Assembly (NCBI GenBank): GCA_016715895.1
Contig: JADJXH010000003.1
Location: 1,178,001-1,242,000, forward strand
DNA length: 64,000 nucleotides
Source: Flavobacteriales bacterium
GTDB taxonomy: Bacteria; Bacteroidota; Bacteroidia; Flavobacteriales_F; PHOS-HE28
Reading direction: 5' to 3'
Numbering within the stretch: the first letter of the stretch is position 1; each line of letters opens with the position of its first letter. The notes under the pieces are model-generated. The model searched no databases, was not told the origin of the DNA, and was given only the letters and a program-made list of their open reading frames with translations. Shown piece after piece: positions 30,804 through 43,789 of the stretch. The position numbers and the translations under genes were made by a program.

Positions 30804-32381
30804 ATGGGAGGCTCCCTCTTCCGTCATCTCCGTTCCGATCTGCCCGCCTCGCTGGTGGTCTTTCTCGTCGCCCTGCCCCTTTGCCTGGGCATCGCGGTGG
30901 CCTCAGGCGCACCTCCGGTCTCGGGCATCATCGCCGGGGTCATCGGCGGCATCCTTGTAGGCGCCGCGAGCGGTTCGCCGCTTGGTGTCTCCGGGCCGGC
31001 CGCGGGGCTGACGGCCATTGTGGCCGCCGGCATCGCCGACCTCGGCAGCTTCGAAGCCCTCTTGGGCGCGGTCGTGCTGGCCGGCGTGATCCAGGTCGCC
31101 CTCGGGTTCGCCCGCGCCGGCATCATCGCCTACTACTTCCCCAGTGCGGTGATCAAGGGCATGCTCGCCGGCATCGGCATCATCATCATCCTCAAGCAGA
31201 TCCCGCACGCCGTGGGCGATGACAAGGATTACATGGGGGATGAGAGCTTCGATCAACCCGACAAGCTGAACACCTTCGAGGAACTGTGGTATGCCGTGAA
31301 CAACCCGACGCTCGGAGCCGTGCTCATCACCGTGGCCTGCCTGCTGTTGATGCTGCTGTGGGAGCGGCCGTTCATCCAGCGGAACAACTGGTTGCGCTAC
31401 ATCCCAGGTCCGCTGCTGGCCGTGGCGCTGGGTGTGTTGATGGCCCTGGGCTTCTCGGGCGCTCCAACGCTGGCCATCGGTCCGGAGCACTACGTACCCC
31501 TGCCGGACCTGACCGACCTAGGTTCCTATGCATTCCCCTCCTTCACGCTCATCGGCACCGGGACGTTCTGGACCGTGGCGCTCACCATCGCCGTGGTGGC
31601 CAGCATCGAGACCCTGCTCTGCGTGGAGGCCACCGACAAACTGGACCCGCACAAGCGGATCACCCCGGCCAACCGCGAGCTCTTCGCCCAGGGCGCGGGC
31701 AATGTCGTCAGCGGCCTGCTGGGCGGGCTGCCCCTCACGCAGGTGATCGTGCGCAGCTCGGCGAACATCCAGAGCGGGGGGCGGACGAAGCTCTCCAGCA
31801 TCATGCACGGGCTGTGGCTGCTCGTGGCGGTGTTCTCCATCGCGGGCCTGCTGCGCATGGTGCCGTTGGCGAGCCTGGCGGCCGTGCTGCTGCTGGTGGG
31901 CTACAAGCTGGCGAAGCCCTCCCTGTTCCGATCCATGTGGTCGCAGGGCCTGCCTCAGTTCGTTCCCTTCGTGGTGACGGTGGGCTTCATGGCCGTCACC
32001 AACGACCTGTTGCGCGGTGTGGCCCTGGGCCTTGCGATGGCCTTCGTGCACATCCTGTGGAAGAACTTCAAGGTCCCGTTCCACTACGACCCGAACCGCT
32101 ACAAACCGGGCATGCCCATCTACATCGAGCTCAGCGAGGACGTCACCTTCCTGAACAAGGCGGGGATCAAGCGCACCTTGCACGAGATCCCCGAAGGTGC
32201 GCGTGTGGTGATCGACGGCGGACGCTCCATGGACCTCGATCCGGACGTGCGCGAGATCATCTACGACTTCGCCGGCACGTGCGCGGAACGGAAGATCCGC
32301 CTCCAGCTCATGAACATGCCCGCCCCACCGGGTGAGGCGCAGCGACCCGCGCCCACCATGCTCGCCACGACCAGACCATAA
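30804..32381 (+). CDS. SulP-family anion permease, probable bicarbonate transporter
   Basis: A 525-residue SulP/SLC26 permease with about 12-14 membrane helices (for example SLVVFLVALPLCLGIAVASG, FARAGIIAYYFPSAVIKGMLAG) and a shortened C-terminal cytosolic STAS-like part (YIELSEDVTFLNKAGIKRTLHEIPEGARVVIDGGRS). The TM3-TM10 substrate region and the family phrase NxGxxSxxGG-like are replaced by GNVVSGLLGGLPLTQVIVRSS. The gene is directly followed by a carbonic anhydrase, 9 bases apart, an arrangement typical of BicA-like bicarbonate uptake units. Sulfate transport cannot be excluded, but no sulfate-assimilation gene is nearby. Confidence 0.88.
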   Translation: MGGSLFRHLRSDLPASLVVFLVALPLCLGIAVASGAPPVSGIIAGVIGGILVGAASGSPLGVSGPAAGLTAIVAAGIADLGSFEALLGAVVLAGVIQVALGFARAGIIAYYFPSAVIKGMLAGIGIIIILKQIPHAVGDDKDYMGDESFDQPDKLNTFEELWYAVNNPTLGAVLITVACLLLMLLWERPFIQRNNWLRYIPGPLLAVALGVLMALGFSGAPTLAIGPEHYVPLPDLTDLGSYAFPSFTLIGTGTFWTVALTIAVVASIETLLCVEATDKLDPHKRITPANRELFAQGAGNVVSGLLGGLPLTQVIVRSSANIQSGGRTKLSSIMHGLWLLVAVFSIAGLLRMVPLASLAAVLLLVGYKLAKPSLFRSMWSQGLPQFVPFVVTVGFMAVTNDLLRGVALGLAMAFVHILWKNFKVPFHYDPNRYKPGMPIYIELSEDVTFLNKAGIKRTLHEIPEGARVVIDGGRSMDLDPDVREIIYDFAGTCAERKIRLQLMNMPAPPGEAQRPAPTMLATTRP

Positions 32382-32390
32382 TCCCATACC

Positions 32391-33026
32391 ATGGACAGCT
32401 ATCACAAGCTCCTGTTGAACAACAAGGCCTGGGCCGAGAACACGGTGGCCCAGGACGCCGAGTTCTTCCATCGCCTCGAGAAGCTCCAGCGACCGGAGTT
32501 CCTCTGGATCGGCTGCAGCGACAGCCGCGTGCCCGCCAACGAGATCACCGGCACCCAACCCGGGGAGATCTTCGTGCACCGCAACATCGCCAACCTGGTG
32601 GTGCACACGGACCTCAACCTCCTGAGCGTGCTCCAGTACGCCGTGGAGTACCTGAAGGTGAAGCACGTCATCGTCTGCGGCCACTACGGTTGCGGTGGTG
32701 TGCACGCGGCCATGACCCATCAGAGCCTCGGCCTGATCAACAAATGGCTGCGCAACATCAAGGACGTGTATCGCTTGCACAAGGCCGAGGTGGACGCGCA
32801 ACCCACGGAACAGGCCCGGTTGGACCGCATGGTCGAGCTCAACGTGCAGGAGCAGGTGATGGACCTGGTGAAGACCAGCATCATCCAGAAAGCCTGGAAG
32901 GACCGTGGCGGCCCCCATCTGCACGGCTGGGTGTACAGCCTGCATGACGGCATCGTGAAGCCGATCTGCGATGTCCCCGCGGGTACGCCCGTGGACGACA
33001 TCTACCGGTTCGACAACCTGGAGTAA
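32391..33026 (+). CDS. can: Beta-class carbonic anhydrase
   Basis: A 211-residue beta-carbonic anhydrase that interconverts CO2 and bicarbonate. The zinc ligands and dyad are visible: GCSDSRVP (C42, D44, R46), and VIVCGHYGCGG (H98, C101). The tail LHGWVYSLHDGIVKPI is typical. The gene is 9 bases downstream of the SulP permease and almost surely co-transcribed, so transported bicarbonate can be equilibrated with CO2. The gene converges on icd with a 6-base gap. Confidence 0.95.
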   Translation: MDSYHKLLLNNKAWAENTVAQDAEFFHRLEKLQRPEFLWIGCSDSRVPANEITGTQPGEIFVHRNIANLVVHTDLNLLSVLQYAVEYLKVKHVIVCGHYGCGGVHAAMTHQSLGLINKWLRNIKDVYRLHKAEVDAQPTEQARLDRMVELNVQEQVMDLVKTSIIQKAWKDRGGPHLHGWVYSLHDGIVKPICDVPAGTPVDDIYRFDNLE

Positions 33027-33032
33027 GGCGGT

Positions 33033-34493
33033 TCATTCCCCCTGCCCGAGGGAGAAGCCGCGCACGTGGTCGAAGAGGTACAGGTTCTCGGTCTTGATCA
33101 CGTCCACGCCCGCCTCGGTGAGCAGGTGCAGCAATTGCACCACCTGCCGCTGGCCGATGGGCATGTACGTCGCCTTGCTGTCATCGATGGCCACATCGGG
33201 CCCCACGAAGCGGCAGCGCCAGTGGTCGGTGCAGAAGGTCTCGGGGAAGCCCTCGGGCCAGACCTTCACGCCGCGGTTGGTGATGAGCTTGAGCTTCAAC
33301 ATCCCGTGCGAGGCCTTCTGCAGGCGGGCCGCCAGCTCGTCGGGCGCGCTCGTCGGGTCGCACACGAACACATCCACGCCGCAGAGCTCACGCTTCACCG
33401 CGGGACGGTCATACGCGTACTTCAGTGCGGTGCCGTGCTTCATCTCCACGCTGCTCAGCTGCTTGGGCTTGCGGCCCAGGCGCTCGACCACCGCATCAGC
33501 GAACTCGGCGGTGCCCACCCGCTTCTTCGACACGCCCTCCTGGAAGATGTCGCCGGGATGCAGCCCATCCTCCAGTGCGCAGAGCCAGGCGTTCTGGATG
33601 GCCCCGGCCTTTTCCGGCAGGCCCAGGTGCACGAGCATCATACAGGCCGCATTGAGCATGGCGCTGGGGTTGGCGATGCCCTGGCCGGCGATGTCGGGCG
33701 CACTGCCATGGATGGCCTCGAACATGCTGATGCGATCGCCGATGTTGGCGCTCCCCGCCATGCCCACGCTGCCGGTGAGCTCGGCGGTGACATCGCTGAT
33801 GATGTCGCCGTAGAGGTTCAGCGTCACGATCACATCATAGCGGTCGGGCTGCGTGGCCACGCGCGCGGTGCCGATGTCGATGATCTGGATCTCCTGCTGA
33901 AGGCCGGGATACTCCTTGCCCACGCGGCGGAACATGTCGGCGAACATGCCGTCCGTGAGCTTCATGATGTTGTCCTTCACCAGGCAGGTCACCTTCTTAC
34001 GGCCGTTGGCGTGCGCGTACTCGAAGGCGTAGCGGATGATCTTCTCGGTGCCGGGCAGGCTGAGGACCTTCAGGCACTGGAACACGTCGGTGGTCTGGCG
34101 GTGCTCGATGCCCGCGTAGAGGTCCTCCTCGTTCTCGCGCACCACCACCACGTCCATGCCCGGGTGCTGCGTGCGCACGAAGGGGTGGAAGCTGCGGCAC
34201 GGGCGCACGTTGGCGTACAGGCCCAGGGTCTTCCGGATGGTGACGTTGAGGCTCTTGTACCCCAAACCCTGCGGCGTGGTGATGGGGCCCTTGAGGAAGA
34301 CGGGGTTCCGGCGCAGTGTGGCCCAGGCCTCGGCGGGGATGCCGCTGCTGTTGCCGGAGAGGTAGACCTTCTCGCCCACCTCGATGTGCTCATAGGTAAG
34401 ACCGCATTGCGCGGCGTCGAGGATGCGGAGCACCGCATCGGTGATCTCCGGTCCGATGCCGTCGCCCTTGGCGACGGTGATGGTATGGCTCAT
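33033..34493 (-). CDS. icd: Isocitrate dehydrogenase (long type, about 480 residues)
   Basis: A 486-residue isocitrate dehydrogenase of the isopropylmalate/isocitrate dehydrogenase superfamily. Motifs: VAKGDGIGPEITDAVL at the N-terminus, GPITTPQGLGYKSLNVTIRKTLGLYANVRP for isocitrate binding (quoted partly as KSLNVTIRKTLGLYANVRP), VVRENEEDLYAGIEH, and the metal-binding DVIVTLNLYGDIISD and EAIHGSAPDIAG. A C-terminal extension of about 140 residues (from about 345) is typical of the group found in Bacteroidota and some Proteobacteria. It produces 2-oxoglutarate, CO2 and NAD(P)H. It is co-transcribed with the TetR gene upstream (4-base overlap). Confidence 0.93.
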   Translation of the reverse strand: MSHTITVAKGDGIGPEITDAVLRILDAAQCGLTYEHIEVGEKVYLSGNSSGIPAEAWATLRRNPVFLKGPITTPQGLGYKSLNVTIRKTLGLYANVRPCRSFHPFVRTQHPGMDVVVVRENEEDLYAGIEHRQTTDVFQCLKVLSLPGTEKIIRYAFEYAHANGRKKVTCLVKDNIMKLTDGMFADMFRRVGKEYPGLQQEIQIIDIGTARVATQPDRYDVIVTLNLYGDIISDVTAELTGSVGMAGSANIGDRISMFEAIHGSAPDIAGQGIANPSAMLNAACMMLVHLGLPEKAGAIQNAWLCALEDGLHPGDIFQEGVSKKRVGTAEFADAVVERLGRKPKQLSSVEMKHGTALKYAYDRPAVKRELCGVDVFVCDPTSAPDELAARLQKASHGMLKLKLITNRGVKVWPEGFPETFCTDHWRCRFVGPDVAIDDSKATYMPIGQRQVVQLLHLLTEAGVDVIKTENLYLFDHVRGFSLGQGE

Positions 34494-35188
34494 CTCTTCT
34501 TGAGGGGTTGTGCGTGGTCGAGGTAGGTGATGGTGCGGTGCAGCAGGTGCTGCGCCAGTTGCTTGAGGTCCTTGCGGCTGCTGAGCTCGGTGAGCGAGGG
34601 CAGGTGCTCCATGGCGAAGGGCAGGCTGTGCGCCATCTCGATCACCGTGGTGGCGAAGGAGCGCGGCCAGGGCACGTCGGCACGGCAGGCCACCAGGCGC
34701 TCGGCCATGAAGGCGCTGAGCTCCTTGTAGGGCAGGAAGAGCCGGCGGGCGTTGTCATCATCCACGTTCTTGTGGAGGTAGCTCTTCATGCCCTCCTCGA
34801 TCACCAGGCGACGCAGGGCATGCGGGTCGAGCTGCAGCGGCGGCAGCGGCCTGGGCCAGACGCCGCAGATGGCCTCCACGATGTCCTCCAGCGCCTCGCG
34901 CGGGTCGTGCGCACGCTCGGCGATGCGTCCGCAGACCTGCCGCAGCCAGAGCCAGTAGAGCTGGTAGTAGTACTGGAGCAGCCGCTGCTTGTTGGGGAAG
35001 TACTTGTAGAGCGTGACCTCCGTGCTGCCCATGCGGTCCGCGAGCTTCCTGAAGGTGAAGGCCTCGAGCCCCAGTTCGTTCATGAGCCCGAGCCCCTCCT
35101 CCAGCACGCGCAGGCCCAGCCCGGTGGACTCGGGATCCTTGAGGGACAGGGCCGGATCGGGGCGGAGGTGGAGGTGCGCGGAGGCCAT
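34490..35188 (-). CDS. TetR/AcrR family transcriptional regulator
   Basis: A 232-residue regulator. The HTH is near residues 45-75 (LGLEAFTFRKLADRMGSTEVTLYKYFPNK; core motif FTFRKLADRMGSTEVTLYKYF cut to 20 or fewer residues: FRKLADRMGSTEVTLYKYF). The C-terminal ligand domain is helical with unusual aromatic-rich YYYQLYWLWLRQ. The start at 35188 is supported by a TATATTCG element. It overlaps icd by 4 bases and is divergent from the small-protein/SbtA operon, so it may control both isocitrate dehydrogenase and bicarbonate uptake (inference). Confidence 0.88.
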   Translation of the reverse strand: MASAHLHLRPDPALSLKDPESTGLGLRVLEEGLGLMNELGLEAFTFRKLADRMGSTEVTLYKYFPNKQRLLQYYYQLYWLWLRQVCGRIAERAHDPREALEDIVEAICGVWPRPLPPLQLDPHALRRLVIEEGMKSYLHKNVDDDNARRLFLPYKELSAFMAERLVACRADVPWPRSFATTVIEMAHSLPFAMEHLPSLTELSSRKDLKQLAQHLLHRTITYLDHAQPLKKR

Positions 35189-35196
35189 TGCGGGGG

Positions 35197-35204
35197 CGAA
35201 TATA
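35197..35204 (-). promoter_or_regulatory. -7 promoter element TATATTCG of the tetR-icd operon
   Basis: TATATTCGCC on the minus strand stands 8 bases before the start at 35188. Confidence 0.5.
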
Positions 35205-35229
35205 GTATTACTTAACTGTTCGGATAGTT
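35204..35229. promoter_or_regulatory. Candidate TetR operator region
   Basis: The AT-rich spacer between the divergent promoters holds AGTATTACT (35204-35212; AGTA/TACT around a central T) and an AACT ... AGTT inverted pair (35214-35229). Its position between the two -7 elements would allow one TetR protein to control both sides. Confidence 0.35.
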
Positions 35230-35234
35230 TCACT

Positions 35235-35242
35235 TACTTCGC
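35235..35242 (+). promoter_or_regulatory. -7 promoter element TACTTCGC of the sbtA operon
   Basis: TTACTTCGCACCG lies 19 bases before the ATG at 35262, 30 bases from the divergent -7 element of tetR. Confidence 0.45.
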
Positions 35243-35261
35243 ACCGCGGGAGGACAACTTC

Positions 35262-35477
35262 ATGGAAGAGCTCATCACCGGCCATCGGGTCCAGTTGATC
35301 GGGACGGCCATCGCCCTGGCGGCGTTCGCGGGCCTCAGGACCAACTTGCGCTGGCTCGTGCGCAACGCGGTGTTCAAGTTCGTCCTCATCCGTCTGAGGG
35401 ACGTGCACCCGCTGACGGTGCCGAACTCGGTGCTGCTGAAGAGCCCGTTCGCCATCGCCTCATCCCATCGTAACTAG
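35262..35477 (+). CDS. Small membrane protein preceding SbtA, hypothetical
   Basis: A 71-residue protein with one hydrophobic segment (about residues 11-25) and a basic middle (LRTNLRWLVRNAVFKFVLIRLRD). It ends 6 bases before the SbtA gene and shares its promoter. It is not a PII-like SbtB by sequence. It could be an accessory subunit of the transporter; I know of no match. Confidence 0.6.
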   Translation: MEELITGHRVQLIGTAIALAAFAGLRTNLRWLVRNAVFKFVLIRLRDVHPLTVPNSVLLKSPFAIASSHRN

Positions 35478-35483
35478 CCCGGC

Positions 35484-36446
35484 ATGGACACCCAGCTCCT
35501 GCTCTCGAACCTCACCAACCCCACCCTGCTCTTCTTCCTGCTGGGCATCGTGGCGCATCTGGTCAGGAGCGACCTGGAGATCCCGCCCACCACCATCAAG
35601 TTCATCTCGCTCTACCTGCTCTTCGCGATCGGCTTCAAGGGCGGCCAGGAACTGGCGCACGAGCACCTGAACATCCAGGTCACCAAGGAGCTGGTCTTCG
35701 GCATGGCCATCGCGTCCGCCATCCCGTTCTACGCCTTCTTCCTGTTGCGCGGCAAGCTGGGCGTGCAGAACGCCGGTGCGGTGGCGGCCGCCTACGGTTC
35801 GGTGAGCGCGGTGACCTTCGTGGCGGCCAGCAGCTTCCTGGAGGCCAAGGGCCTGCCGTTCAGCGGGCACATGGTGGCCATCATGGCGCTGATGGAGAGC
35901 CCCGCGATCATCGTGGGCATGGTGCTGTTGATGCGGTACGACAAGGAGGGCACCGGGCGCCCCTCGCTCGGGCACATGCTGAAGCACTCGTTCACCAACG
36001 CCAGCGTGCTCATGCTCATCGGCAGCCTGCTCATCGGGCTGGTGGCCGATGCCAGGCAGGCCGAGGGCATCAAGCCCTTCACCACCGACATCTTCAAGGG
36101 CTTCCTCGCGATCTTCCTGCTGGAGATGGGGATGGTGACGGCCTCGCGGTTCGCGGCCTTCCGCGCGTACGGGGGCTATGTGAGCGCCATGGCCCTGGTG
36201 CTCCCGCTGGTGAACGGCAGCCTGGTGGCCTGGTCCAGCGGGTCCATCACCACCGACCCGGGCGACCGCTTCATGTTCGCGGTGCTCGCCGCCAGCGCCA
36301 GCTACATCGCCGTGCCCGCCGCCATGCGCCTGGCCGCGCCGAAGGCCGACCCCGGGCTCTACATCCCGATGGCCCTCGGCGTCACCTTCCCCTTCAACAT
36401 CACTGTGGGCATGCCGCTCTACCTCGGCATCATCCAGGCCGGTTGA
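35484..36446 (+). CDS. sbtA: SbtA-type sodium-dependent bicarbonate transporter
   Basis: A 320-residue membrane protein with about ten helices matching the SbtA family (formerly DUF897). Telling segments are NPTLLFFLLGIVAHLVRSDLEIP, FISLYLLFAIGFKGGQEL, AAAYGSVSAVTFVAA, MALMESPAIIVGM and ASASYIAVPAAMRLA, with internal pseudo-symmetry. Cyanobacterial SbtA imports bicarbonate with sodium. The presence of an additional SulP permease and carbonic anhydrase within 5 kb supports bicarbonate uptake as the shared theme. Regulation may pass through the divergent TetR protein. Confidence 0.9.
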   Translation: MDTQLLLSNLTNPTLLFFLLGIVAHLVRSDLEIPPTTIKFISLYLLFAIGFKGGQELAHEHLNIQVTKELVFGMAIASAIPFYAFFLLRGKLGVQNAGAVAAAYGSVSAVTFVAASSFLEAKGLPFSGHMVAIMALMESPAIIVGMVLLMRYDKEGTGRPSLGHMLKHSFTNASVLMLIGSLLIGLVADARQAEGIKPFTTDIFKGFLAIFLLEMGMVTASRFAAFRAYGGYVSAMALVLPLVNGSLVAWSSGSITTDPGDRFMFAVLAASASYIAVPAAMRLAAPKADPGLYIPMALGVTFPFNITVGMPLYLGIIQAG

Positions 36447-36448
36447 CC

Positions 36449-37312
36449 ATGGATGCCGTGCACGAACGCTTCGCAGGGCGCACCCTCGCGGTGGCCACCA
36501 TGCACGGCAAGGAGCAGGTGATCGGTCCGGCCCTGTGCGCCGCGCTCCCGCTGGCGGGCTTCGACGCCATCGCCGACCTGGACACCGACCGCTTCGGAGC
36601 CTTCAGCGGCGAGGTGGAGCGCACGCACGACCCGCGCACCGCCGCACTCCACAAGGCCATACACGGGGCCGAACGCAGCGGCATGGACCTGGTGATCGCC
36701 AGCGAAGGCTCCTTCGTGCCCTACCCGCCCGCGCCCTTCCTGACCTGCGATGAGGAGTGGCTGGTGCTTTACGATGCGCGCGACGGCCGCAATTGGGCGC
36801 ATCGCCATGTGTCGCTGGAGACCATGGCCGGCGGGGAGGAATGCCGCACGGTGGATCAGGTTCGGACGTTCGCCCAACGCATCGGCTTCCCCTCGCACGG
36901 CCTGGTGCTGAAGCCTCAGGAGCGCTGGCGGGAAGGCGATGCGGTGATCAAGGGGATCGCGGATCGTGATGCCCTGGAGGTCCATGCCGCTCGGATCATC
37001 GGTGCGCATGGCACGGTGTGGGCGGAGTGCGACCTGCGGGCGATGCTGAACCCCACCCGCATGGCGGTGATCCGCGCCACCGCCGAACGCTTCGCGCAGG
37101 AGCTGGCCCACTGCTGCCCGGCCTGCGGCGAGCCGCACTTCGCCATCACCGAAGCCGTTCCCGGACTGCCCTGCGGGCTGTGCGGCATGCCCACGCGCAG
37201 CACCCTGTTCCATCTTCGGAACTGCGGGCGCTGCGGGCACAGTGCGCAGGAACCGCGCGAGGATGGCCGCGTCAGCGAGGATCCGCAATACTGCGACCAC
37301 TGCAACCCGTGA
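36449..37312 (+). CDS. DUF6671 family protein with Cys pairs
   Basis: A 287-residue protein of the DUF6671 family. It begins with FAGRTLAVATMHGKEQVIGP and has DLDTDRFGAFSGEVERTHDPRT, the family signature, then DLVIASEGSFVPYP. The last 70 residues hold four CxxC-type pairs (CCPACG, CGLCG, CGRCG, CDHC), which probably bind two zinc ions. It starts 2 bases after the SbtA stop codon and is likely co-transcribed. No biochemical function is established. Confidence 0.82.
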   Translation: MDAVHERFAGRTLAVATMHGKEQVIGPALCAALPLAGFDAIADLDTDRFGAFSGEVERTHDPRTAALHKAIHGAERSGMDLVIASEGSFVPYPPAPFLTCDEEWLVLYDARDGRNWAHRHVSLETMAGGEECRTVDQVRTFAQRIGFPSHGLVLKPQERWREGDAVIKGIADRDALEVHAARIIGAHGTVWAECDLRAMLNPTRMAVIRATAERFAQELAHCCPACGEPHFAITEAVPGLPCGLCGMPTRSTLFHLRNCGRCGHSAQEPREDGRVSEDPQYCDHCNP

Positions 37313-37346
37313 CCCTTGTCACGCTCTCCAGCCACAGCAGGCTGGG

Positions 37347-37355
37347 TATCTTCGC
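37347..37355 (+). promoter_or_regulatory. -7 promoter element TATCTTCGC of pruA
   Basis: GGGTATCTTCGCGCC lies 15 bases before the ATG at 37371; the same 9 bases stand before tRNA-Ser. Confidence 0.55.
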
Positions 37356-37370
37356 GCCCCATTCCACGCC

Positions 37371-38999
<1,629 letters not shown>

Positions 39000-39079
39000 G
39001 GGGTTCTCCACGATCGATCGTTGATCGCGCACACGCCGAAGCCTGCCCTGACCCTGGTTGAACGTGCCACCTTCGCAGG

Positions 39080-39388
39080 GTGAAGGAGAAGCTGAGCCGT
39101 TTCGTGCCTGCCGGCCTGCGCAACCGCTACGGAGTGGCGGTGCTGGTGCTCGTGGCCTGGATCGCCTTCTTCGACGAGTATGACCTGTGGACCACCTTCA
39201 AGCTCCGCCGCCAGCTGGCGCGCATGAAAAGTGAGCAGGCCTGGTACCAGGAGCAGATCGGCGTCACCCGGCAGCACCTGCATCAGCTCACCAGCGACAA
39301 ACAGCTGCTGGAGAAGTTCGCCCGGGAGCGCTACCTGATGAAGCGCGACAACGAGGAGATCTTCGTGCTGGTGCCTGCGGAGGACTGA
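39080..39388 (+). CDS. Septum formation initiator family protein (DivIC/FtsB-like)
   Basis: A 102-residue bitopic membrane protein: cytosolic basic start, one membrane helix (about 18-33: YGVAVLVLVAWIAFF), then a periplasmic coiled coil (LWTTFKLRRQLARMKSEQAWYQEQI) and the family ending LEKFARERYLMKRDNEEIFVL. DivIC/FtsB proteins bridge FtsL and FtsQ at the division site. The start is a GTG immediately after CACCTTCGCAG, which resembles the promoter elements of this genome. Confidence 0.9.
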   Translation: MKEKLSRFVPAGLRNRYGVAVLVLVAWIAFFDEYDLWTTFKLRRQLARMKSEQAWYQEQIGVTRQHLHQLTSDKQLLEKFARERYLMKRDNEEIFVLVPAED

Positions 39389-39406
39389 CCCGGTCCTCCG
39401 TTCCGC

Positions 39407-39883
39407 TCAGTGATGATGCCCACCGGGCCCGTGCACATGACCATGCGCGATCTCATCGGCCGTGGCCTCACGTACATCGGTGATCTCCACCTTGAAGTGC
39501 AGTGTCACTCCTGCCAGGGGATGATTGCCGTTCAGGACCACCTCCCCGTCCTTCACCTCCACCACGCTCCATACCCGGTTGTCCGGGGTCTGGAACTGCA
39601 TGCCCTCCTCCACCGTCTGATCGCCGAAGCGGTCCATGGGCACGCGCTGCAGCAGGGAGTGATCCAGCTCACCGTAGCCCTTCCCCGGCTCCACGACCAC
39701 TTCCATCGTATCGCCCTTCACGCGCCCCTCCATCCGCTCCTCCAGGCCCGGTACGATGTTCCCCGCACCATGCAGGTAGGCGAACGCATCGCGTCCGGCG
39801 CTGGTGTCCAGCAGCACGCCGTCCGGGTCGTTCAGGGTATAATGGAAAGTGACCACGGAGTGCTTGCCGATCTGCATGAGCAT
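39407..39883 (-). CDS. SlyD-like FKBP-type peptidyl-prolyl isomerase
   Basis: A 158-residue SlyD-type protein: FKBP half (VVTFHYTLNDPDGVLLDTS), an inserted IF domain (GDTMEVVVEPGKGYGELDHSLLQRV), and a short His-rich tail HGHVHGPGGHHH that can bind nickel or other metals. It acts as prolyl isomerase and chaperone in the cytosol. Start codons at 39883 and 39877 are both possible; a TACCTTGC element lies just upstream. The gene is divergent from the methylmalonyl-CoA mutase gene. Confidence 0.93.
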   Translation of the reverse strand: MLMQIGKHSVVTFHYTLNDPDGVLLDTSAGRDAFAYLHGAGNIVPGLEERMEGRVKGDTMEVVVEPGKGYGELDHSLLQRVPMDRFGDQTVEEGMQFQTPDNRVWSVVEVKDGEVVLNGNHPLAGVTLHFKVEITDVREATADEIAHGHVHGPGGHHH

Positions 39884-39894
39884 TGTTTGTGGGG

Positions 39895-39902
39895 GCAAGG
39901 TA
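39895..39902 (-). promoter_or_regulatory. -7 promoter element TACCTTGC of the slyD-like gene
   Basis: CGTACCTTGCCCCC on the minus strand precedes the start at 39883 by 11 bases. Confidence 0.5.
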
Positions 39903-39990
39903 CGGCGCGTGCCGCACGCGCTGTTGCTCGCCAGCACCGGCTTGGAACGGCTGCTCCGAAGTGCACCACGGCGTGCCGAACTTCGCCCCG

Positions 39991-43215
<3,225 letters not shown>

Positions 43216-43232
43216 TGATGCGTGCCTTTGAT

Positions 43233-43361
43233 GATTTGGGCGTGCCGGTTCCCCCGGCTCACAGGCCGGGGCTCCCGTCGCGCTTTCCGCTGTACTCCTC
43301 GCTCCTTCGGCGCTGCGGGGTGCCGCTCCAATCGCTCACGCGGGGTTCCCGTTCACCTATC
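43233..43361 (+). repeat. Putative dispersed intergenic repeat after the mutase gene
   Basis: The segment begins GGGCGTGCCGG, has a CCCCGGCTCACAGGCCGGGG hairpin and CGCTTTCCGCTGTACTCCTC, and ends TGCCGCTCCAATCGCTCACGC. From memory this resembles a type of interspersed repeat common in Bacteroidota genomes. Partial similarity (GGCGTTCCGG, GGGCTTTCCGCTG) is seen in reverse orientation at about 47800-47950. It is not likely coding. Confidence 0.5.
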
Positions 43362-43769
43362 GTGTTTCTTCTTGGAGCTGCTGTCCTGTTCTCCGGGTGC
43401 AGCAGCGATAGCGCGTCGTCCAGCGAAGTGAAAAGCGGTCCTGTTGATGAGGCCAACACATCTGTCGGAAACAGTTGTGCTGATCTCCCAACGTCATTCG
43501 CTTCATACACTGAGGCGATGAATCGCATCCGGTCAGCATCCTTTCGCATTGCAGAGGAACAGAACACGGACGAAAGCTCTTGGGTCCGAGGTGCCGAGTT
43601 CTACAGTTGCAATGGCGCTTCCGGATTCTTCATTCTCCGCACCGATGATCGCGAGTACATCCACGTTGACGTGCCGCTTAAAGTGTGGCATGGGTTCAAG
43701 GAAGCCTCATCGTTCGGGACCTATTACAACGCCAAGATCAAGAGGCGCTATCGCCTTGGCTTATACTGA
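43362..43769 (+). CDS. Lipoprotein, hypothetical (island gene)
   Basis: A 135-residue protein whose best start is a GTG that begins a lipoprotein signal (FLLGAAVLFSGCSSD; lipidated Cys at residue 12). The open frame extends upstream to 43212 but there it is translated repeat sequence. The mature part has no known domain; NSCADLPTSFASYTEAMNRI and YIHVDVPLKVWHGF are visible, and the latter resembles a KTSC-like fold in small bacterial proteins (tentative). GC content is lower than in neighbouring genes. The stop overlaps a possible start of the next gene. Confidence 0.6.
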   Translation: MFLLGAAVLFSGCSSDSASSSEVKSGPVDEANTSVGNSCADLPTSFASYTEAMNRIRSASFRIAEEQNTDESSWVRGAEFYSCNGASGFFILRTDDREYIHVDVPLKVWHGFKEASSFGTYYNAKIKRRYRLGLY

Positions 43770-43789
43770 TGGAGCTACATTCGACACAC

